Positions 1 through 5,863 of a DNA stretch of 6,699 nt are shown here, piece after piece. Positions within the stretch are counted from its first letter, which is position 1; the number at the start of each line of letters is the position of its first letter. Both the position numbers and the translations under genes were made by a program. Under the pieces are notes generated by a model. It ran no database searches, had not been told where the DNA came from, and was given only the letters and a program-made list of their open reading frames with translations. The stretch lies in contig JBAWYD010000120.1 of assembly GCA_037143735.1 (NCBI GenBank), forward strand, positions 1-6,699. The letters are read 5' to 3'. Origin of the DNA: JAPLJQ01 sp037143735. GTDB taxonomy: Bacteria; Desulfobacterota; Syntrophia; Syntrophales; UBA2185.

Positions 1-167
1 CCTTCTTCGTATCTTTCCCGGCTGTGGAAGCTGCACGAACCGATCAACTTTTTTGGTTTTTCGGCGCTGCATTCCGGACAGGGCAAGCTGTCGTAACTTT
101 CCCCGACCTTCATCACGCGTTCAAAGATATGGCTGCAAGCGCTGCATTCAAATTCATAAATGGGCAT
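1..167 (-). CDS. FmdB-family zinc-ribbon protein, N-terminal part (runs off the left edge)
   Basis: The minus-strand frame starts at 167 with MPIYEFECSACSHIFE and stays open for 55 codons to the window edge, so the C-terminus is missing. The MPIYEF/Y start, CxxC at residues 8-11 and PCPEC (second CxxC, residues 30-33) are the hallmarks of the FmdB/CxxC_CXXC_SSSS putative regulatory family. These are small, probably zinc-binding proteins, named after a gene next to amidase/formamidase genes; their biochemical role is not settled. A Cys-containing stretch follows near residue 45, as is usual in the family. The start is supported by GAGGAAAA about 7 nt upstream. The gene overlaps the last 14 nt of a short upstream ORF (154-237), which suggests translational coupling. 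Identity as an FmdB-type ribbon is secure; function is not. Confidence 0.85.
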   Translation of the reverse strand, partial: MPIYEFECSACSHIFERVMKVGESYDSLPCPECSAEKPKKLIGSCSFHSRERYEE

Positions 168-237
168 TATGGTTTTCCTCGCTGAGTTTAAAACCCTCTG
201 CAATGAGAGATTCGTCAAGAACGATGTTGGCCCTCAT
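154..237 (-). pseudogene. Truncated VapB-like antitoxin N-terminus, now a leader ORF of the zinc-ribbon gene
   Basis: A 27-codon minus-strand ORF starts at ATG 237 behind a strong GGAGG (6 nt spacing) and begins MRANIVLDESLIAEGFKL. This closely resembles the ribbon strand and first helix of VapB-type antitoxins (typical start MRTNIVLDDELIEEALKL). The resemblance ends after about 18 residues; the remaining codons coincide with the ribosome binding site and start of the FmdB-type gene, and the ORF stops inside that gene. A full VapB is usually about 60-80 residues and is followed by a PIN-domain toxin; neither the rest of the antitoxin nor a toxin is present here. I read it as a relic retained as a translated leader. 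It could be a coincidental short ORF, but both the ribosome binding site and the residue pattern argue against that. Confidence 0.5.
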
Positions 238-259
238 CTGACACCTCCGATGGTGCATT

Positions 260-287
260 ACTATAGTCATATTGTTGTGCCTGTCAA
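260..287 (-). promoter_or_regulatory. Sigma-70-type promoter for the leader ORF and zinc-ribbon gene
   Basis: On the minus strand a consensus TTGACA (287-282) is followed after 16 nt by TATAGT (265-260). Transcription would begin near 253, about 16 nt before the leader ORF start at 237. It lies just downstream of the porin 1 terminator, so the FmdB-type gene is probably transcribed independently of the porin. The -35 box, but not the -10 box, lies inside the duplicated segment and recurs next to porin 2. Confidence 0.6.
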
Positions 288-298
288 TAGGAAACATG

Positions 299-334
299 AA
301 AAAGCCCCGGAGGGATTACCCTCCGGGGCTTTTT
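299..334 (-). terminator. Rho-independent terminator of porin 1
   Basis: A perfect stem AGCCCCGGAGGG / CCCTCCGGGGCT with ATTA loop is flanked by four A's and four T's that extend it to 16 bp. On the minus strand it ends in a T-run, 27 nt beyond the porin 1 stop codon. The symmetric A/T flanks make it functional in either direction. Confidence 0.93.
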
Positions 335-360
335 GTGGGTCAGATCTTCAGGAAACGATC

Positions 361-1797
361 TTAGAAAGTAAGCAACAACTGGTGCATAAGGAGGTAATCA
401 TTATCCACTACAGCAGTGGCACTCGTTCCCTTGAAGTAATCGCCTGTAAAGAAATATCCGGCGCCAATCGTATAGGAAAGGTTGTCGAATATCTTGTACG
501 TGGCTGTCAAATCAAGTTCCTGGCCGATGTTGTCACTCACCCAAATGGTGTTCGGTTTCTGCTGTGCGTTTATATAGGAGTAGGCGAGAAGCACATCCAG
601 TTTGGGAGTCGGTTTCATCCCTACGTAGCCCTGATAGGCGATAGCATTGTCGATACCGTAAGTGACATTCGTCCTTGCGCCATTGTTTGTGCCGCCGGTG
701 GTTGATTTAGGAGCCCAACCTGTCGTCGTGGTTGTAACCTGGTTGAAAAATTCATAGTTGCCGTACATGAGGGCAAAGTTATGGAGGCTCCCCAGGCTGA
801 GGTCTGTCAGGATGCTTCCTTCCTTCTTGTCCGCGGTGGCAGGATCGTCACCGGCTACATAGGCGAATTTGATACCGGCATAGAAAGGCTTGAATTCCAT
901 CTCTGCATTTAAATAGGCGCCATACGTGCTGAGATCAACGTTGGCGGTGGTGGGGACGGAGGCCCTGTCATAGTCGACCCATTTCCCGAAGCCGTACAAC
1001 GCTTCAAATTCCAGATAGACCGGACCGCTTTTGAACTTCACATAGGGGTCGATGATATTGATCGTCCTCTTGAAGGGACCACCAGACGATGATCTATAGT
1101 TGTATGTATTGTCGGCAAAGTACTGGTACATAATTCCCGCTTCACCACCTGTGAACCTGTAGACGGCGCCGAGGTCATATACGTCCATATCTACGTTGAG
1201 CCTGTCCCCTACCGACGTCACGGTGGTATAGCTGGTGGCGGTGTCCCTGTAACGTGATTCCTGACGCTTTTCAGTAGCGGCAATGATCGTCGCGGGGCCA
1301 AAGGCGCCGATATACCTGATTCCGGCAGCGGCCGTGTCGTTATTGGCTAACATTGGTCCCCAGACGCTAAACAGTTGATGGCCCACCTGAAATCTTCCGA
1401 AACTGGTGTTAAAGTCCACATAGGCGTGCTCGAAGCTGACGCTGTCGGCCTGTAGCTGTGCGGCGCCAGTATAATTAGCGCCAGATGTCGGACTTACACC
1501 TGTCTGACCCCATTTCTTCTCCAGGGCGTCAAACCGGGTGACGAGCATCAAGCCTTCGGCAACCTTGAACTCCGTCCCCATTCTCAAACGGTTATCGTAG
1601 AAGGCCTGGCTGTTTTTGTTAGTGGTTATGCCATTCGTATCATTCGGCTTAAGCAAACTCATGTTGTCATCATACCAGCCCCTCATGCGCAGGCTGCCGT
1701 TGAACTTCACGTCCACGCCGCCCACTGCTGCAATGGCCGGCATCGTAAAGGCCATGAACAGCCCTGCGGTGAGCATTACAATCCAAAACTTTTTCAT
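361..1797 (-). CDS. Outer-membrane beta-barrel porin 1
   Basis: The 478-residue product begins with a Sec signal peptide (MKK, a hydrophobic stretch, then PAIA with likely cleavage after Ala23). The mature part consists of alternating aromatic/hydrophobic segments typical of beta strands, such as DPYVKFKSGPVYLEFEAL, and ends in LLMHQLLLTF with a terminal Phe, the usual Bam recognition signal. Length fits 16- to 18-stranded general porins or alginate-export/Desulfovibrio-type homotrimeric porins; I cannot assign the exact family or substrate. Start codon: AGGAGG lies 4 nt upstream of ATG. It is a paralogue of porin 2 (3772-5265), with the ends and presumed strands nearly the same and loops different. 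It is transcribed alone, from its own promoter with a palindromic operator near 1927-1950, to the terminator at 299-334. It diverges from the caspase lipoprotein gene. Confidence 0.9.
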   Translation of the reverse strand: MKKFWIVMLTAGLFMAFTMPAIAAVGGVDVKFNGSLRMRGWYDDNMSLLKPNDTNGITTNKNSQAFYDNRLRMGTEFKVAEGLMLVTRFDALEKKWGQTGVSPTSGANYTGAAQLQADSVSFEHAYVDFNTSFGRFQVGHQLFSVWGPMLANNDTAAAGIRYIGAFGPATIIAATEKRQESRYRDTATSYTTVTSVGDRLNVDMDVYDLGAVYRFTGGEAGIMYQYFADNTYNYRSSSGGPFKRTINIIDPYVKFKSGPVYLEFEALYGFGKWVDYDRASVPTTANVDLSTYGAYLNAEMEFKPFYAGIKFAYVAGDDPATADKKEGSILTDLSLGSLHNFALMYGNYEFFNQVTTTTTGWAPKSTTGGTNNGARTNVTYGIDNAIAYQGYVGMKPTPKLDVLLAYSYINAQQKPNTIWVSDNIGQELDLTATYKIFDNLSYTIGAGYFFTGDYFKGTSATAVVDNDYLLMHQLLLTF

Positions 1798-1922
1798 TTT
1801 TCCTCCTGTTTAAATATTGTGTGTGATCTTTTCGGGCATGTTTTTTTGATTTTGCTAAGGTTTTTTGAATTAAACATAATACGTGAACACCTACTCATAA
1901 TCTCTGACGCCAAACCTGTCCC

Positions 1923-1951
1923 GCTATATGTCATTCATGACATAATGTCAA
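1923..1951 (-). promoter_or_regulatory. Promoter of porin 1
   Basis: On the minus strand, TTGACA (1951-1946), a 17-nt spacer and TATAGC (1928-1923) form a near-consensus sigma-70 promoter. The predicted start near 1916 gives a leader of about 118 nt before the porin ATG, of which only the last 44 nt are shared with porin 2. A perfect inverted repeat fills the spacer. Confidence 0.7.
1927..1950. promoter_or_regulatory. Palindromic operator inside the porin 1 promoter
   Basis: TATGTCAT-TC-ATGACATA (1927-1944) is an 8+8 bp perfect inverted repeat with a 2-bp centre. A second, overlapping palindrome TGACAT-A-ATGTCA covers 1938-1950, giving three alternating TGTCA half-sites. Both lie between the -35 and -10 boxes and overlap each edge, the position expected for a repressor site. 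I do not recognise the regulator. No comparable palindrome occurs upstream of porin 2. Confidence 0.55.
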
Positions 1952-1982
1952 GAAAAAGTGTGTCTGTGGCTGTTTTCTTATA

Positions 1983-2010
1983 TTGTTTTGATTATAAAAC
2001 CTGATATAAT
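1983..2010 (+). promoter_or_regulatory. Candidate promoter of the caspase lipoprotein gene
   Basis: A perfect TATAAT at 2005-2010 is preceded, 16 nt upstream, by the weak -35 candidate TTGTTT (1983-1988). Transcription from about 2017 would give a leader of about 63 nt. The region is strongly A/T-rich. The 9-mer AATACGTGA appears in it at 1878-1886 and 2042-2050, with a partial copy AATACGT at 2014-2020; these might be regulator contacts or chance. The divergent porin 1 promoter is only about 30 bp away, so the two genes could share control. Confidence 0.5.
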
Positions 2011-2079
2011 AAAAATACGTTAGGCGCCTTTTTTCAACTCAAATACGTGATCGAATATTGCCTTTGGGGTGATCTCAAA

Positions 2080-3648
2080 ATGAGACTTTCATCGATTCTG
2101 TCATGTCTTCTCATCGTCGTCATGATGTCGGGATGCGGTCAGGTTGTTTATCGTGTTAATCCGGATTCACCTGCCAAAATGGGGATACAAGAAGCGAGAG
2201 ATGCCCTTGAGCTCAGCCTGTCGCTTATACAAAAACCTCCAGGCATTGAGACCATTACATTGCAAGGAGATGAATTGGTAATATTCAATCCAAGAGGGTC
2301 AAGCCACATAACTCACCATACGCAGTCAGCAAGCTACGATGATATATCGCAAAAAGTGTGGAAGTATGGAAAGAATTTTATGGTTGATGTAAACACTTCC
2401 AGCGTTCAAATAAGAACAACACAGGCATTGAATTGGAAATCGGAAGAAGATGCGAGGTCATTCGTTGATGCGGCTCATGCACTGCGTCAGGCAAAATACC
2501 GTAAGGACCCTGACAAAACGGAAATTGCCATGTTGCCTACTGCTGCTCCAAAAACAGGTGTTCCTCGTCAACCACCTGAATCGCCTCTTGTCGTAACGGA
2601 AGAAAAGATTCCCCCCCAAATCATGATTGTCTCCCCGGATGTGACCCGGGCTGTTTCCCTGGTTGCCAGGAAATCCAGTATAACCGTTATAGGTATAGTC
2701 GAAAGCAAGATTGGCATATCCGATATTCTCATCAATGGCCAGCAGGTTGATTTAGATGAGAAAGGAAATTTTTCAGGCGATGTCCTTCTCAGGGTTGGAA
2801 AGAACAATATAACGGTTACAGCGATCGATATTCGTAAGAACAAAGTAACGAAACAGTTTGTCATTAACCGTGAAGCCGGAAAGGTTGCTGCGGTGAAGAA
2901 AGAGGAGCCGGTTCCTGAAAAAGGTTTCACGTCCGGGAAGTATCATGCCCTGCTTATTGCTGTTCAGGACTATTCCAACCCTGAAATAGGCAAACTCGAT
3001 TATCCTGTATCCGACGCCCGGCAGCTGATGGAAGTCCTGAGTTCCAGATATAATTTCGAGAAGGAGAACATAAGGATTCTTAACAATCCAGACAGAAAAA
3101 AGATATATAAAACTCTTCAGGATTTAAGGAAGCAATTGACTGACCAGGACAACCTGCTGATCTTTTACGCCGGTCATGGGATGTGGCTGGATGACATGAA
3201 ACAGGGGTTCTGGCTGCCGATGGATGCGGCTGGTCTGAATGATCCTTCAGACTGGATTCCAAACAGCAGCATTCGTGATTATATCAAAGCGATCAAGGCA
3301 AAGCATATTCTTCTGGTCGCCGATGCCTGTTTCAGCGGGGGGATTTTCAAGCTGCGGGAGGCTTCAGGCAGTCCCGGCGCCTCCGTGGAAAAGATTTATG
3401 AAACGCCCAGCCGGAAGGCCATGACGAGCGGTTCTCTGAAAACGGTTCCCGATCAGAGTGTCTTTGTGGAATTTCTTATCAAGAGGCTCAAGGAGAATAA
3501 CGAGCCGTATCTCGATTCACAAAAACTTTTTACAAGACTGAGAGAAGCCGTTATTAACAACAGTAAAGTTAATCAGACCCCTCTTTACGGTGCAATTAAT
3601 GAAGCGGGTGACGAAGGCGGTGACTTCGTCTTTGTGAGGAGGCAATAG
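2080..3648 (+). CDS. Caspase-like (peptidase C14) envelope lipoprotein
   Basis: I chose ATG 2080 (522 residues) over the in-frame GTG 2047. It follows GGGGTGAT, and the protein then starts with a proper lipoprotein signal (MRLSSILSCLLIVVMMSGC, lipobox MSGC, lipidated Cys19). Gly at +2 suggests outer-membrane sorting. Residues about 20-140 form an unassigned domain, perhaps PH-like, ending in WKSEEDARSFVDAAHALR. A Pro-rich linker follows (about 143-179), then an Ig-like/glucodextranase-B-type beta domain (about 178-267). The caspase p20 fold spans about 286-515: GKYHALLIAVQDY, SDARQL, catalytic His366 in FYAGHG, catalytic Cys417 in VADACFSGG, and the typical GGDFVFV end. Both catalytic residues are intact. 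Bacterial C14 proteins generally cleave after basic residues and are linked to stress, cell death or defence; the target here is unknown. It lies between duplicated porins and ends just before a bidirectional terminator. Confidence 0.9.
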   Translation: MRLSSILSCLLIVVMMSGCGQVVYRVNPDSPAKMGIQEARDALELSLSLIQKPPGIETITLQGDELVIFNPRGSSHITHHTQSASYDDISQKVWKYGKNFMVDVNTSSVQIRTTQALNWKSEEDARSFVDAAHALRQAKYRKDPDKTEIAMLPTAAPKTGVPRQPPESPLVVTEEKIPPQIMIVSPDVTRAVSLVARKSSITVIGIVESKIGISDILINGQQVDLDEKGNFSGDVLLRVGKNNITVTAIDIRKNKVTKQFVINREAGKVAAVKKEEPVPEKGFTSGKYHALLIAVQDYSNPEIGKLDYPVSDARQLMEVLSSRYNFEKENIRILNNPDRKKIYKTLQDLRKQLTDQDNLLIFYAGHGMWLDDMKQGFWLPMDAAGLNDPSDWIPNSSIRDYIKAIKAKHILLVADACFSGGIFKLREASGSPGASVEKIYETPSRKAMTSGSLKTVPDQSVFVEFLIKRLKENNEPYLDSQKLFTRLREAVINNSKVNQTPLYGAINEAGDEGGDFVFVRRQ

Positions 3649-3709
3649 TCAAGAATATTTGCAACACCTGTGTTCCCAATGTTGTTGTGTCTGTCAATAG
3701 AAAACATGA

Positions 3710-3745
3710 AAAAAGCCCCGGAGGGATTACCCCCCGGGGCTTTTT
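3710..3745. terminator. Bidirectional terminator between the caspase gene and porin 2
   Basis: The stem AGCCCCGGAGGG / CCCCCCGGGGCT has the same ATTA loop as copy 1, flanked by A-run and T-run on either side. It lies 61 nt after the caspase stop on the plus strand and 26 nt after the porin 2 stop on the minus strand, so it can end both convergent transcripts. Compared with copy 1, one stem position (3722/3733) has become an A-C mismatch, which should weaken it only slightly. Confidence 0.9.
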
Positions 3746-3771
3746 GTGGTTCAGATCTTCAGGAAACGATC

Positions 3772-5265
3772 TTAGAAGCTAAGCATCAACTGGTGCATAA
3801 GGAGGTAATCATTATCCACTTTAGCAGTGGTATCCGATCCCTTGAAGTAATCGCCTGTAAAGAAATATCCGGCGCCGATCGTATAGGAAAGGTTGTCGAA
3901 TATCTTGTACGTGGCTCTCAAATCAAATTCCTGGCCGATGTTGTCGCTTATCCAGTTTGTTTGAGGTTTCGTCTGTGCATTGATATAGGAGTAGGCGACA
4001 AACACATCCAGTTTGGGAGTCGGTTTCATCCCTACGTAGCCCTGATAGGCGATAGTATTGTCTATACCGTAATTGATGCTCGTCCTTGCCCTTGAGGGGT
4101 TGACTGCGGCGCCGGCTGCTGCGACACCCGTTGCTTTAGCAGCCCAACCGGTAGCTTGAATCTGGTTGAAAAATTCATAGTTGCCGTACATGAGGGCGAA
4201 GTTATGAACGTTCCCCAGTGTGAGGTCTGTTATGATGCTTCCTTCCTTCTTGTCCTGGGTGGCAGGATCGTCACCCTGTAGATAGACAAATTTGACGCCG
4301 GCATAGAAAGGCTTGAAGTCCATCTCTGCATTTAAGGAAACGCCATATGTGCTGAGATCCTGGTCTACGGCGGCTGCGTTATAGCTCGTGTCATACTGAG
4401 CCCATTTCCCGAACGCGTACAACCCTTCCGCTTCCACATAGACCGGACCGCTTTTGAACTTCACATAGGGGTCAATGAGATTGAGCGTTCTTGTGTAAGG
4501 CGCAGTGTAAGTAGCCGGCATCACGGCGAAGGAACCACGATAATTGGCGGTATTGTCTTTCACGTACTGCCACAGAACGCCCGCTTCACCACCGGTGAAC
4601 TTGTAGATAACGCCGAGGTCATATACGTCCATATCTACATTGAGCCTGTCATTTGTAGATGTAGCCGGCACGTTTGTCAATGATGTAGCCGAGTCGTAGT
4701 ATTTGGATTCAACTCGCTTTTCAATACCGACAACGACCGTCGCGGGCCCGAAGGCGCCGATATACTTGATTCCGGCATAGGATACGTCGGAATTGCCAAA
4801 AAGAGTTCCCCACTCACTCCAGTCCTGATAACCCACACGAATGCTGCCGATACCAGGATTAAAGTCCACATAGGCGCGCTCAAAGCTGATTCCGTCTGCC
4901 TGTAGCTGTGCGGCGCCAGTATAAGCAAAGGGAGCAGCACCAGAGGTCGGACTGACACCGGACTGACCCCATTTCTTCTCCAGGGCGTCAAACCGGGTGA
5001 CGAGCTTCAAGCCTTCGGCAACCTTGAACTCCATCCCCACTCTCAGGCGGTTATCGTAGAAGGCCTGGCTGTTGCCATTCGTTGTGGCGCTGCCCATGCC
5101 ATTTACATCCTTCGGCTTAAGCAAGGTTGCGTTGTCATCATACCAGCCCCTCATGCGCAGGGTGCCGTTGAACTTCACGTCCACGCCGCCTACTGCTGCA
5201 ATGGCCGGCATCGTAAAGGCCATGAACAGCCCTGCTGCAAGCATTACAATCCAAAACTTTTTCAT
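3772..5265 (-). CDS. Outer-membrane beta-barrel porin 2 (paralogue of porin 1)
   Basis: The 497-residue product has the same signal peptide as porin 1 apart from Thr/Ala at position 10 (likely cleavage after Ala23 in PAIA), the same mature start AVGGVDVKFNG, and a C-terminus LLMHQLMLSF with the terminal Phe expected of outer-membrane barrels. Compared with porin 1 it has insertions in presumed loops, for example APFAY near residue 111, VMPATYTAPYTR in the middle, and an Ala-rich GVAAAGAAVNPSRAR segment where porin 1 has Gly/Asn/Thr. Strand-like segments such as IDPYVKFKSGPVY and the GMKPTPKLDV region are shared. AGGAGG lies 5 nt before ATG. Substrate and exact porin family are unassigned. It is monocistronic, between the terminator at 3710-3745 and a long separate leader with no sequence in common with porin 1 beyond 5310. 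Confidence 0.9.
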   Translation of the reverse strand: MKKFWIVMLAAGLFMAFTMPAIAAVGGVDVKFNGTLRMRGWYDDNATLLKPKDVNGMGSATTNGNSQAFYDNRLRVGMEFKVAEGLKLVTRFDALEKKWGQSGVSPTSGAAPFAYTGAAQLQADGISFERAYVDFNPGIGSIRVGYQDWSEWGTLFGNSDVSYAGIKYIGAFGPATVVVGIEKRVESKYYDSATSLTNVPATSTNDRLNVDMDVYDLGVIYKFTGGEAGVLWQYVKDNTANYRGSFAVMPATYTAPYTRTLNLIDPYVKFKSGPVYVEAEGLYAFGKWAQYDTSYNAAAVDQDLSTYGVSLNAEMDFKPFYAGVKFVYLQGDDPATQDKKEGSIITDLTLGNVHNFALMYGNYEFFNQIQATGWAAKATGVAAAGAAVNPSRARTSINYGIDNTIAYQGYVGMKPTPKLDVFVAYSYINAQTKPQTNWISDNIGQEFDLRATYKIFDNLSYTIGAGYFFTGDYFKGSDTTAKVDNDYLLMHQLMLSF

Positions 5266-5293
5266 TTTTTCCTCCTGTTTAACAGTTGTGTGC

Positions 5294-5322
5294 GATCTTT
5301 TCGGGCATGTCTTGAAAAGATC
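5294..5322 (-). other. Stem-loop in the porin 2 leader, near the ribosome binding site
   Basis: GATCTTTTC (5294-5302) and GAAAAGATC (5314-5322) are perfect 9-bp inverted arms around an 11-nt loop. The arm nearer the gene belongs to the conserved leader shared with porin 1; the distal arm is unique to porin 2, so only porin 2 can fold it. It lies about 18 nt upstream of the AGGAGG. It could act as an mRNA stability element or regulatory structure. Confidence 0.4.
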
Positions 5323-5373
5323 ATCCCTTTCAATAAAAAACTTACGATCGGTCTTTTGATCCGCATGGTGCGG

Positions 5374-5396
5374 GAGGAAGCCTTTCCGGTTTCCTC
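5374..5396 (-). other. Second stem-loop in the porin 2 leader
   Basis: Positions 5374-5382 pair with 5388-5396 (outer arms GAGGAA/TTCCTC plus a G-T and two G-C pairs) around a 5-nt loop. On the minus strand it follows a stretch AAAGGAGGTGAG (about 5423-5434) that looks like a perfect ribosome binding site but has no usable start codon. It is not followed by a T-run, so it is not an obvious terminator. Confidence 0.3.
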
Positions 5397-5450
5397 AAGA
5401 CCCTGTTACAATGTCCCCTTCCTCACCTCCTTTGCATCAAAATCATCGCT

Positions 5451-5479
5451 TGACTAACATTGCGGGTACGCCTTGTCAA
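5451..5479 (-). promoter_or_regulatory. Candidate promoter of porin 2
   Basis: On the minus strand a consensus TTGACA (5479-5474) is followed after 17 nt by TAGTCA (5456-5451), a poor -10. The site is framed by the inverted pair CTTGAC (5449-5454) / GTCAAG (5475-5480). If used, it gives a leader of about 180 nt. The poor -10 suggests an activator or another promoter. Confidence 0.33.
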
Positions 5480-5747
5480 GTCATTTCACCCGCGCGACAT
5501 CCTGGTTCCCATGAAAACTGATCCAGTGGTCCGTGGGGTGAGCAATTATTATACCAGAGGCGCCACGGGGAAGACCGGAGGGAGGTGCATGTTATGTATC
5601 TTGTTAAAAATACAGGTAAATATGCGTAAACGTCCCGTGTGTCGGATAAGTTGAATGCCGTATGCCGTCTTCATGACCCGTAAAGGGTGTGTAAAAAAGA
5701 ACACAGCTTATGTTAAAAATGCCTGACTAACCATCACCCCCACCCCG
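5480..5747. other. Intergenic stretch with no convincing gene
   Basis: Together with the repeats to its right, this stretch is part of the gap between the porin 2 leader and acs. I see no conserved coding frame. A strong ribosome-binding-like GGGAGGTG (5580-5587) precedes two tiny plus-strand ORFs, at 5589-5654 (21 codons) and 5594-5629 (11 codons, MYLVKNTGKYA). Upstream of them, TATTAT at 5547-5552 could be a -10 but lacks a good -35. These may be relics of a lost gene start. Confidence 0.4.
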
Positions 5748-5770
5748 CCCTCCCCCGTCGAGGGGGAGGG
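5748..5770. repeat. GC-rich palindromic repeat, unit 1
   Basis: CCCTCCCCC and GGGGGAGGG are perfect 9-bp inverted arms around GTCGA. An identical core occurs at 5810-5832. This kind of C/G-rich extragenic palindrome is often dispersed through bacterial genomes. It would fold into a very stable hairpin in either transcript. Confidence 0.8.
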
Positions 5771-5807
5771 ATGACGGCATCCTGAATGGGTTCCAGCCGT
5801 TCTATCC

Positions 5808-5834
5808 ATCCCTCCCCCGTCGAGGGGGAGGGAT
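5808..5834. repeat. GC-rich palindromic repeat, unit 2
   Basis: This is the same core palindrome as at 5748-5770 with the stem extended by AT on each side to 11 bp (arms ATCCCTCCCCC / GGGGGAGGGAT). The two units lie 62 bp apart in an otherwise unrelated sequence. No T-run follows, so it is not a classical terminator. Confidence 0.8.
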
Positions 5835-5863
5835 ACAGGGGTGTTATTTTGGGGAAACATCTC

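Larger units (their letters stand above)
272..1841. repeat. Direct duplication, copy 1 (porin 1 with terminator and proximal leader)
   Basis: This segment aligns with 3682-5310 in the same orientation. On the left, similarity starts at TTGTTGTG followed by CTGTCAATAG; on the right it ends at TTTTCGGGCATGT. It contains the terminator, the whole porin gene, its ribosome binding site and about 40 nt of leader. Outside these limits the two loci look unrelated. The copies are diverged (indels and substitutions, mainly in presumed loop-coding parts), so the duplication is not recent, or the copies are partly homogenised by conversion. Confidence 0.88.
3682..5310. repeat. Direct duplication, copy 2 (porin 2 with terminator and proximal leader)
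   Basis: This is the second copy of the segment at 272-1841. It is about 60 bp longer, through small insertions in the porin coding region. Its left edge retains the TTGACA -35 box (3697-3692, minus strand) that drives the FmdB-type gene in copy 1, but no -10 follows here. That indicates the duplicated unit was cut out of a porin/FmdB-gene arrangement. Confidence 0.88.

Noticed and set aside
160..705. 181-codon plus-strand ORF opposite the porin 1 C-terminus
   Set aside because: It lies antisense to a clear porin gene and crosses its terminator. Its counterpart at 3670-4095 exists only because the porin copies are alike, and it has no domain or ribosome binding site.
2021..2034. AGGCGCCT followed by T-run as a terminator
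   Set aside because: It is an 8-bp palindrome without a loop, so it cannot form a hairpin, and it lies between the caspase promoter and its start codon.
2047..2079. GTG 2047 as start of the caspase lipoprotein
   Set aside because: It would put 11 polar and mixed residues before the signal peptide and lacks a good ribosome binding site. ATG 2080 has GGGGTGAT and gives a canonical lipoprotein signal.
3663..3674. AACAC-CT-GTGTT palindrome just before the copy 2 edge
   Set aside because: At 5+5 bp it is too short to claim as an operator or a recombination site; only its closeness to the duplication edge is notable.
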